A stretch of 64,000 nucleotides of DNA from Aestuariispira ectoiniformans (lineage in GTDB: Bacteria; Pseudomonadota; Alphaproteobacteria; UBA8366; Aestuariispiraceae). Shown piece by piece: positions 57,742-64,000 of the stretch (positions are counted from its first letter, which is position 1; every line of letters begins with the position of its first letter). Under the pieces are notes generated by a model. That model made no database searches, had not been told where the DNA came from, and saw nothing but the letters and a program-made list of their open reading frames with translations. The stretch lies in NCBI RefSeq assembly GCF_025136295.1, contig NZ_CP062788.1:4171588-4235587 (forward strand). Direction: 5' to 3'. A program made the translations under genes and the position numbers.

Positions 57742-58544
57742 ACCATATCCTGAGCGCGGAGGAAAAGGCACGGATCGGCAACAGCCCCAAACCCATTACC
57801 GGGGGCCAGTCTGCAATTCACGACCTGGACCCGAGGGCCCGGATCATTGCAGCCTGCCTGTTCGCTGTTGCCGTGGTTTCCCTGCAAAGCTTCCCCGCGC
57901 TCATTCTCGCCCTCCTTGCCTCATTACTTACCATGGGGACAGCCCGGATGCCTGTCGGGCGCACGCTGAGGCGCATGTTGATGATGGACGGTTTCATCAT
58001 CTTCATGCTGGTCCTGCTTCCCTTTACGACGCCTGGCGAAATAGCCTTCACCCTGGCAGGCTTCCCGGCCTCCTGGGAAGGTATTCTGCGGGCCTGTGAA
58101 ATCGGCCTGAAAGCCAACGCGGTGATCCTGGCCCTGATGACGCTGGTCGGGACGATGGAATCCGTGGCGCTCGGCCACGCGCTCAGCCACCTGCGCGTGC
58201 CGGACACCCTGGTCCACCTGATGTTGTTCACCGTGCGCTATATCGAGGTCCTGAACGACGAATACCGGCGTCTGCGCGTTGCCATGAAGGCCCGCAACTT
58301 CCGGCCGGGAAACAATCGGCATACCTATCGTTCCATCGGGTATCTGCTGGGCATGCTGCTGGTTCGCGCGCTGGAACGTTCTGAACGCATCCTCCAGGCC
58401 ATGAAATGCCGGGGGTTCAATGGCCGCCTGCACCTTCTGGACGACATGCAGTATCGCCGCGATGATCTGGTTTTCGCCCTTATTGTCGGCGCCCTGCTGG
58501 TCGCCCTGTTCTTCGTGGAGTTTTCCAATGGCACCCTTCTTTGA
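57738..58544 (+). CDS. cbiQ: ECF transporter transmembrane protein CbiQ
   Basis: This 268-residue energy-coupling T component has about five helices and the coupling motifs near RRLRVAMKARNF and LERSERILQAMKCRGF, the family's A-R-G segments that contact the ATPase. It overlaps the NikL-like gene by 4 nt and the cbiO gene by 17 nt. Confidence 0.9.
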   Translation: MNHILSAEEKARIGNSPKPITGGQSAIHDLDPRARIIAACLFAVAVVSLQSFPALILALLASLLTMGTARMPVGRTLRRMLMMDGFIIFMLVLLPFTTPGEIAFTLAGFPASWEGILRACEIGLKANAVILALMTLVGTMESVALGHALSHLRVPDTLVHLMLFTVRYIEVLNDEYRRLRVAMKARNFRPGNNRHTYRSIGYLLGMLLVRALERSERILQAMKCRGFNGRLHLLDDMQYRRDDLVFALIVGALLVALFFVEFSNGTLL

Positions 58545-59217
58545 TCTTGCCGACATTCATTACGCCTATGCCGGACGGCCCGCGGTGCTGAACGGTGTGG
58601 ACCTGCAGTTGTTTGACGGGGAACGGTTGTGCCTGACCGGACATAACGGGGCGGGAAAAAGCACACTGTTCCATGTCATGATGGGCCTGATCAGGCCGCA
58701 GGCCGGACAGGTGACCGCCTTCGGACAGATCCGTATGACGGAAAAAGACTTTCACGAGGTCCGCCGCCGCACGGGATTGGTCTTTCAGGACCCCGACGAC
58801 CAGCTTTTCTGTCCGACCGTGGCGGAAGATATCGCCTTTGGTCCCCTGAACCTGGGCAAAAGCAAAGAGGAAGCGCTTGCTATCGTGGAGAAAGTGCTGG
58901 ACCAGTTGCATCTCACCAACTTCCGCGACCGGATCACCCATAAACTGTCCGGTGGCGAGAAACGCCTTGTCTCGCTGGCGACCGTCCTCGCCATGGAACC
59001 GGACGTATTGCTTCTGGACGAGCCGACCAATGCCCTGGATGAACCGACGACGGAACGCCTTGTGGAAATTCTGCAGAACCTGCCGCAGGCCATGATTGTC
59101 ATCTCCCATGACCCGCATTTCCGGCGCAGGATCGCTACGCGGACATTGCGCCTCGATGACGGTGTCATTGGCGAACCGGAAGCCAAAACCAGTTGCCGCC
59201 ACGCAATCGCCAGCTAG
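58528..59217 (+). CDS. cbiO: ECF transporter ATPase CbiO
   Basis: The ATG at 58528 lies within the cbiQ end. The 229-residue ATPase has Walker A GHNGAGKST, the Q loop with FQDPDDQLF, signature KLSGGEKR and Walker B VLLLDEP. It powers metal uptake through CbiQ-CbiM. It is the last gene of the riboswitch-controlled operon. Confidence 0.92.
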   Translation: MAPFFDLADIHYAYAGRPAVLNGVDLQLFDGERLCLTGHNGAGKSTLFHVMMGLIRPQAGQVTAFGQIRMTEKDFHEVRRRTGLVFQDPDDQLFCPTVAEDIAFGPLNLGKSKEEALAIVEKVLDQLHLTNFRDRITHKLSGGEKRLVSLATVLAMEPDVLLLDEPTNALDEPTTERLVEILQNLPQAMIVISHDPHFRRRIATRTLRLDDGVIGEPEAKTSCRHAIAS

Positions 59218-59280
59218 CCCCTTAGACGCGCGGCCATAAGCCGACAGTCTGTCCATCCTCTCTCTGAGATGACTCGACTC

Positions 59281-59297
59281 ATCCCCTCCAGGGGGAT
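59281..59297. promoter_or_regulatory. Candidate CsoR/RcnR operator
   Basis: ATCCCC-TCCAG-GGGGAT is an inverted repeat with perfect 6-bp arms and a C/G tract, like CsoR- and RcnR-type operators. It ends 12 bp before the repressor start and may overlap the transcription start or ribosome binding site. Metal release of the repressor from it would induce the exporter. Confidence 0.65.
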
Positions 59298-59308
59298 AGG
59301 ATATTACT

Positions 59309-59572
59309 ATGATACACAGCTCTCATACCGACGTGACCAACCGCCTGAAACGGGCCGAGGGTCATTTGCGAAAGATCATCGCGATGATGGAAGGCGAACG
59401 CGCCTGTGTGGATATCGCCCAGCAACTGCATGCCGTGGAGGCAGCGGTCGCAAAAGCGAAACAGACGCTCATCCACGATCATATCGACCATTGCCTGGAA
59501 CAGGCCGTCATGGACGGACGAAAACCCAAGGATGTCCTGAACGAGTTTAAGGAAATTTCGAAATACCTCTGA
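59309..59572 (+). CDS. CsoR/RcnR-family metal-responsive repressor
   Basis: This 87-residue all-helical protein has the family opening VTNRLKRAEGHLRKIIAMM and the metal positions C33, H58 and C62, spaced like the Cys-His-Cys triad of CsoR/InrS, with an extra H3 near the N-terminus as in RcnR. The downstream gene encodes an RcnA-like exporter, which favours nickel or cobalt sensing over copper. The ligand pattern leaves the metal open. Confidence 0.85.
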   Translation: MIHSSHTDVTNRLKRAEGHLRKIIAMMEGERACVDIAQQLHAVEAAVAKAKQTLIHDHIDHCLEQAVMDGRKPKDVLNEFKEISKYL

Positions 59573-59589
59573 ACGGAAGGATGTCCTGA

Positions 59590-60399
59590 ATGGATATCGT
59601 CGCGTTGATGAAGGACGGAACCGCCTCCCCCGTCCTGATGCTCTTTCTGGCGCTTGCCATCGGTGCCCTGCACGGTCTCGAGCCCGGCCACTCCAAAACC
59701 ATGATGGCGGCCTTTATCATCGCCGTTAAAGGGACAATCACCCAGGCGGTCCAACTGGGCCTCGCCGCCACCGTCTCGCATAGCGTCATTGTCTGGATTC
59801 TGGGCCTTGTCGCCCTCTATTATGGCCAGCAGTTGATTGGTGAGACGCTGGAACCCTGGTTCGTGATGACATCCGGCGGCATTATCATTCTGGTTGCCCT
59901 CTGGGTATTTGCCCGAACATGGCAGGTCTGGCGTAAAAACACCGCCTCCCACAAAGACAGCCATCACCACCATGACCACGGGCATCACCACTCACATGAT
60001 CACAGCCACCCGCCAGGCGACGCCCATGCCCTGGCACATGCCCGCGAGATCGAGGGGCGGTTCGGCCAGACCACCCGGGCAACGACAGGTCAGACCATCG
60101 CCTTTGGCCTGACCGGCGGGCTGATCCCCTGCCCGGCCGCGATTACCGTTCTGATCCTATGCCTGCATACCAACCAGTTCTGGTTGGGCGTTGGTCTGGT
60201 TTCGGCCTTCAGCATCGGCCTTGCCATCACGCTGGTCAGCGCTGGTGTAGTCGCCGCAATCGGCCTGCGCTATGCCAGGACAAAAACGGACAAGCTGGAC
60301 GAAATAATGGCCCGCGCACCTTTCCTGTCCGCGGGCCTGATCGGTCTGATTGGCTGCTATATGGCTTATTCGGGATGGAGCCACATCGGGCCCCTCTAA
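59590..60399 (+). CDS. rcnA: RcnA/NicO-family nickel/cobalt exporter
   Basis: This 269-residue membrane protein has about six helices, the GALHGLEPGHSKTMMAAF motif of the NicO family, a cytoplasmic His-rich loop (SHHHHDHGHHHSHDHSH at about 122-138) and GGLIPCPAAITVL. It exports excess Ni or Co. It starts 17 nt after the repressor gene and immediately follows a cobalt import operon, so uptake and efflux are encoded side by side. Confidence 0.88.
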   Translation: MDIVALMKDGTASPVLMLFLALAIGALHGLEPGHSKTMMAAFIIAVKGTITQAVQLGLAATVSHSVIVWILGLVALYYGQQLIGETLEPWFVMTSGGIIILVALWVFARTWQVWRKNTASHKDSHHHHDHGHHHSHDHSHPPGDAHALAHAREIEGRFGQTTRATTGQTIAFGLTGGLIPCPAAITVLILCLHTNQFWLGVGLVSAFSIGLAITLVSAGVVAAIGLRYARTKTDKLDEIMARAPFLSAGLIGLIGCYMAYSGWSHIGPL

Positions 60400-60402
60400 G
60401 CG

Positions 60403-61035
60403 TCAGCCGGAAATCAGGTTTTCGATTGTGTCGGCAACTTTCTTGGAGGCTTCGCCATGTTTGAACATGGTGAGATATTCCCCGTCCGGCCCCATGAAAT
60501 AGATGAAGGCCGAATGATCCACCAGATAGTTTCCATCCTCATCCGGCTCGTTCAGCTTGTAGTAGACGCGAAATGCCTTGGCTACCTCAGCGACTTGCTT
60601 CTCGCTGCCTGTCAGCCCAACCATGCGCGGATGGAAGTTGGCCACAAAATCCTTCAGCATGTCCGGCTTGTCGCGTTTGGGGTCGACGGAAATGAACATC
60701 GGTACAACCTTCGATGCCCCGTCCGGGTCCATGTCTTCCAGATCAAGCATCGCATTGCCGACGATTTGCAGGTCCGTCGGGCAGACATCCGGGCAGAAGC
60801 TGTAACCGAAATACATCAGCCGGTACTTTCCTTTGAAGTCGGCTTCCGTGACAGCCTTGCCATCGGAATCAATCAGGCTGAAAGGCCCACCGATTTTAAC
60901 ATCCGGCATCGCAAGGCCAGCGTTTTGTGCGTCGTTTGACCGCAATTGCTGCACCACAACGATTGCAACCAGTCCAATGGCTGCCAGGGTCGCCAGGGCG
61001 CCGATCAATACGGGGGCCGAAAATGCACGTTTCAT
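60403..61035 (-). CDS. SCO1/SenC copper chaperone
   Basis: The ATG at 61035 gives 210 residues with an N-terminal membrane anchor (LIGALATLAAIGLVAIVVV) and a periplasmic thioredoxin fold. The copper ligands are CPDVC and the His in LVDHSAF. SCO proteins help assemble the CuA site of cytochrome c oxidase. No oxidase structural genes are adjacent. Confidence 0.9.
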   Translation of the reverse strand: MKRAFSAPVLIGALATLAAIGLVAIVVVQQLRSNDAQNAGLAMPDVKIGGPFSLIDSDGKAVTEADFKGKYRLMYFGYSFCPDVCPTDLQIVGNAMLDLEDMDPDGASKVVPMFISVDPKRDKPDMLKDFVANFHPRMVGLTGSEKQVAEVAKAFRVYYKLNEPDEDGNYLVDHSAFIYFMGPDGEYLTMFKHGEASKKVADTIENLISG

Positions 61036-61317
61036 GGAAATTTCCCGTTGCTGACTATTCCGGATGAGTAGAAACAACACATAATGGCCAGAGTAAGACA
61101 ACACAAGGCGTGCGCGAAGCCCTGCGACGAGATGCCATATCCTTTTGCCGCAATCCCCCCATCATTTCCGACACCTGTCGCCAAGCCATTGTAAAGCCCC
61201 GCAGATGCCCCAATTCTGCCACAGAGCATTTAGATTGTGTGACGGTGTGTGAAATCTTAAAATGGTTCTGAATTTGCGGGCGGCTTTCTTATAACCGCTT
61301 GAGGGGGTTAGATTATT
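61036..61317. other. Divergent promoter region of SCO and chvI
   Basis: No gene is supported; long frames here are antisense to chvI. The segment should contain both promoters. A purine-rich GAGGGGG lies 13 bp before the chvI ATG. No convincing operator was recognised. Confidence 0.45.
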
Positions 61318-62019
61318 ATGAAGAACAAAATTGCATTGGTGGACGATGACCGCAATATCCTGACGTCGGTCTCCATGGCACTGGAAGCCGAAGGGTTTGA
61401 GGTCACGACCTACACCGATGGTGAAACCGCCCTTGCAGGCCTGAACACGAGCAATGTGGATCTGGCCGTTCTGGATATCAAAATGCCGCGCATGGATGGC
61501 ATGGAACTGCTGCAGCGCCTGCGCAAGACCAATCATCTGCCGGTTATCTTCCTGACATCGAAAGATGACGAGGTTGATGAACTGCTTGGCCTGCGCATGG
61601 GGGCGGACGACTATATCAAAAAGCCGTTTTCCCAACGCCTGCTGATTGAGCGTATCCGTGCGTTGCTGCGCCGCGCCGAGGCCGATGCCAATAACGAGCC
61701 CAGCAAAAACGGCGGCGTCATGACCCGTGGCGAGCTGATTTTGGATTCCGACCGTCATGTCTGCACCTGGAAGGGCCAGGTGGTTCAGCTCACGGTGACG
61801 GAATTCCTGATCCTGAAAGCCCTGGCACAGCGCCCCGGCCATGTGAAGAACCGTGACCAGCTTATGGATGCAGCCTATGGCGAGAATATTTATGTGGATG
61901 ACCGGACGATCGACAGCCACATCAAACGCCTGCGCAAAAAGTTCCGGGTTCTGGACAAGGAATTTTCCCAGATTGAAACACTCTACGGTGTGGGCTATCG
62001 CTATTCCGAAGCTGCATAA
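61318..62019 (+). CDS. chvI: ChvI-type response regulator
   Basis: This 233-residue OmpR-class regulator has a receiver domain with phospho-acceptor D53 ([13 protein letters not shown]) and conserved Lys in DDYIKKPF, then a C-terminal winged helix ([28 protein letters not shown]). ChvI controls envelope and acid-stress genes in alphaproteobacteria. The kinase gene follows 18 nt later. Confidence 0.9.
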   Translation: MKNKIALVDDDRNILTSVSMALEAEGFEVTTYTDGETALAGLNTSNVDLAVLDIKMPRMDGMELLQRLRKTNHLPVIFLTSKDDEVDELLGLRMGADDYIKKPFSQRLLIERIRALLRRAEADANNEPSKNGGVMTRGELILDSDRHVCTWKGQVVQLTVTEFLILKALAQRPGHVKNRDQLMDAAYGENIYVDDRTIDSHIKRLRKKFRVLDKEFSQIETLYGVGYRYSEAA

Positions 62020-62037
62020 CCCAAACCGGCAGAGCTG

Positions 62038-63687
62038 ATGGATACCCCGGACCAGTCCCCACAGACCGGCAAGACCGCGCCGCAGGCACCCAAGCGCCAC
62101 CGGCGTTTACTGTCGCCGCTCACGCGCAAGATCCTTGCGGTGAACTTTGTTGCCCTGGCCATTCCCGTGGCGGGCATGCTGTATCTTGGCCCCTACCGCG
62201 ATCAGTTGATTGCCCAGGAAATGGAAGCCCTGCGCACCCATGGGGAAATTTTTTCAGGGGCTTTGGGGGAAGGTGCGATCAGCATCCTGGACAACGGCCA
62301 GGAAGTGCTCAGCCTGGTTCCGGCGCGCCACATCGTCCGCCGTCTGTCCAACCCGTCCCGCGTCCGCGCACGCCTGTTCCTGGGCGATGGCAGCCTGGCC
62401 GCCGACAGCCGCAGGCTTGGCGGATTCGGGAATGAGGTCACCATCGAAAGCCTGCCGGAAATCAGCGAAGAATCGAAGCTGCTTTCCACCATCCTGGACA
62501 TGATGGCGGGCGTCACCGCCATGATGGAAGACCATGCCCATCCGGTCTATCAGGACCGTAACGGCCAGACGGCTGCCGACTTCCCCGAAGTCACCCGGGC
62601 CTTGCGCGGTGATATTGCCGGCGTCGTGCGCCAGCGCCGGAACGGCAAGCTGATCCTGTCGGTGGCCCTTCCGGTCCAACGCTATTACCAGGTCATCGGG
62701 GCGCTGCTGCTTTCCAAGGAAGGCAATGAGATCGAGGCCGCCATGCGGGAGGTTCGCCTCAACATCCTGTTCGTTTTTGCAGGTGCGCTGGTCATTACAA
62801 CGCTGATGTCGCTTTACCTGGCCGGAACAATCGCACGGCCGGTGCATAAACTTGCCGAGGCTGCAGAGCGCGTCCGCCACACGGTCGGTAAAACCGACGA
62901 ACAAATCCCGGACTTCTCCGCCCGTAAGGATGAGATCGGCGATCTGTCCGGTGCGCTCAGGGAAATGACCAATGCGCTACGTGCACGCCTTACCGCCATT
63001 GAAAGCTTTGCCGCCGACGTTTCTCACGAGATCAAGAACCCGCTGACCAGCCTGCGCAGTGCGGTTGAAACCGTCGCCCGCGTCAAGGACGAGAAACAAC
63101 GGGAAAAACTGCTGCGTATCATTCAGGACGATGTTTTGCGTCTCGACCGGTTGATCACGGATATTTCCGATGCATCCCGACTGGATGCGGAACTCTCCCG
63201 CGCCGATACGGCGGAAGTCAGCGTTGTGGACCTGATTGGCGCATTGATCGACATGCATAATGCAACCGCGGAAGATCGCGGCATTCCTTCGATCCACCTG
63301 GACTGCCTGGGCGACGGTCCCTTCCTCGTCAATGGTATCGGTGACCGGCTGGTACAGGTGTTCCGCAATCTGGTAGGGAATGCGGTCACCTTCTCACCGA
63401 AAGACGGCCGCATCACCATCCGGGTATGGCGTGAGGGCAATATCATCAATGCGGTTGTAGAAGACGACGGCCCCGGCATTCCAGACAACAAGCTGGAAGC
63501 CATATTCGACCGCTTCTATACCGAACGTCCCGAAGCGGAGAAATTCGGCACCCATTCCGGGCTTGGGCTGGCGATTTCCAAACAGATCATCGAGGCCCAT
63601 AACGGCACGATTCGCGCGGAAAACCGCCGACACGCAAACGGAGATCCGAAAGGGGCCCGCTTCGTGGTCAAACTGCCGGCGGCCTGA
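62038..63687 (+). CDS. chvG: ChvG-type sensor histidine kinase
   Basis: This 549-residue kinase has two membrane helices (about 30-46 and 240-262) flanking a periplasmic sensor, a HAMP region, the H box FAADVSHEIKNPLTSLRSA and ATPase motifs VEDDGPGIPDNK and GLGLAISK. Genes hprK and ptsM, usual ChvG neighbours in relatives, are absent; a sulfatase on the other strand follows. The stops of the two genes abut. Confidence 0.9.
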   Translation: MDTPDQSPQTGKTAPQAPKRHRRLLSPLTRKILAVNFVALAIPVAGMLYLGPYRDQLIAQEMEALRTHGEIFSGALGEGAISILDNGQEVLSLVPARHIVRRLSNPSRVRARLFLGDGSLAADSRRLGGFGNEVTIESLPEISEESKLLSTILDMMAGVTAMMEDHAHPVYQDRNGQTAADFPEVTRALRGDIAGVVRQRRNGKLILSVALPVQRYYQVIGALLLSKEGNEIEAAMREVRLNILFVFAGALVITTLMSLYLAGTIARPVHKLAEAAERVRHTVGKTDEQIPDFSARKDEIGDLSGALREMTNALRARLTAIESFAADVSHEIKNPLTSLRSAVETVARVKDEKQREKLLRIIQDDVLRLDRLITDISDASRLDAELSRADTAEVSVVDLIGALIDMHNATAEDRGIPSIHLDCLGDGPFLVNGIGDRLVQVFRNLVGNAVTFSPKDGRITIRVWREGNIINAVVEDDGPGIPDNKLEAIFDRFYTERPEAEKFGTHSGLGLAISKQIIEAHNGTIRAENRRHANGDPKGARFVVKLPAA

Positions 63688-64000
63688 TCACCACTCACCG
63701 AAGATCACACCTTTTTTCTGCCAGGTATCGGTGCGGGCCTCCACATCTTCGTCAGACAGATTGGCCCGCACATTGCGGCCCGCAGCCAGCCAGTCAAACA
63801 ACGCTTCCTTGAACCCCGCAAGGACATCGGATACGCCCGGATCGTCCGCCAGGTCGTGCAACTCGTCCGGATCGCGTTCCAGGTCAAACAACTGAGGACG
63901 GAAGCCCTGGTAGTAAATGTATTTCCAGCGCGCATCGCGCAGCATCCAACCATGGCAGTCGTTGACGCCAAGGCCCAGCGTCAGCCGCGCGCCGCGATGG
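63688..64000 (-). CDS. Sulfatase-family hydrolase, C-terminal part only
   Basis: The frame is open to the window edge and encodes about 103 C-terminal residues. NDCHGWMLRDARWKYIYYQGFRPQLFDLERDPDELHDLADDP is the conserved C-terminal signature of alkaline-phosphatase-fold sulfatases and phosphonate monoester hydrolases. The active-site formylglycine region lies outside the window, so the substrate class cannot be judged. Confidence 0.8.
   Translation of the reverse strand, partial: HRGARLTLGLGVNDCHGWMLRDARWKYIYYQGFRPQLFDLERDPDELHDLADDPGVSDVLAGFKEALFDWLAAGRNVRANLSDEDVEARTDTWQKKGVIFGEW

Noticed and set aside
61162-62100. 312-codon open frame on the - strand
   Set aside because: It is antisense to chvI, whose receiver and DNA-binding motifs are intact.

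Overview
The window looks like chromosomal DNA from a free-living, probably marine, alphaproteobacterium of Rhodospirillales type. The evidence is an F1 ATPase operon (atpHAGDC) separate from Fo, a ChvG/ChvI-type two-component pair, NasT/NasS control of nitrate assimilation, a Rhodobacter-like smo polyol operon, a cyanide-insensitive-type bd oxidase and moderately high GC. No rRNA gene, intact tRNA gene or CRISPR array was seen. The exact genus cannot be read from the sequence.

Layout. (1) 1-3586 is the right end of an integrated element: a HipB/HipA toxin-antitoxin pair, AT-rich DNA with a 16-bp inverted repeat, a tyrosine recombinase, and a 3' fragment of a tRNA-Arg(CCG) gene that marks the attachment site. 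(2) 3620-10424 is accessory-looking chromosome: a lipoprotein, a PEP-CTERM-like surface protein, a MocR regulator divergent from a small gene pair, a LysR regulator and an epoxide hydrolase with an anomalous C-terminus. (3) 10330-20598 is a complete nitrate assimilation locus: a CysG-like protein, NasA, NirD and NirB (leftward); NarK, NasT and NasS (rightward). Both structural transcripts begin with a paired hexaloop RNA, the known target class of ANTAR proteins such as NasT, and both have sigma-54-like promoters. (4) 20563-31904 is polyol/sugar catabolism: a PfkB kinase, a SorC regulator, a SmoEFGK-type ABC importer, two SDR dehydrogenases, a HAD phosphatase, a ribulokinase-type FGGY kinase and a fructokinase.

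(5) 31928-38275 is a sulfur module: a SulP transporter, a DUF442 phosphatase fused to a sulfide:quinone-reductase-like flavoprotein, a persulfide-dioxygenase-like MBL enzyme, two YeeE/YedE proteins, a DUF2892 protein and a Crp/Fnr regulator with two sensor-domain cysteines. (6) 38350-45096 holds the bd-type oxidase (CydA, CydB and a 39-residue DUF2474 protein), an SDR, a methyltransferase and pseudouridine degradation. (7) 45301-55235 is core genome: F1 ATPase, cytochrome c', PriA, transaldolase, DUF484 and a VOC protein. (8) 55346-60399 is metal homeostasis: a cobalamin riboswitch ahead of a five-gene NikKMLQO-shaped ECF importer, immediately followed by a CsoR/RcnR-type repressor and an RcnA-like exporter. 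(9) 60403-64000 holds SCO, ChvI/ChvG and the end of a sulfatase.

The strongest regulatory finding is the pair of ANTAR-target leaders in front of nirB and narK. All four hexaloops carry A at position 1 and G at position 4. In the nirB leader the second hairpin shares bases with a terminator ending in seven U. Other points of interest are the DUF442-SQR fusion, the degenerate SUMT tail of the CysG-like protein, candidate operators for SorC, MocR, HipB, Crp and CsoR proteins, and the side-by-side placement of B12-controlled metal import and metal-controlled export.
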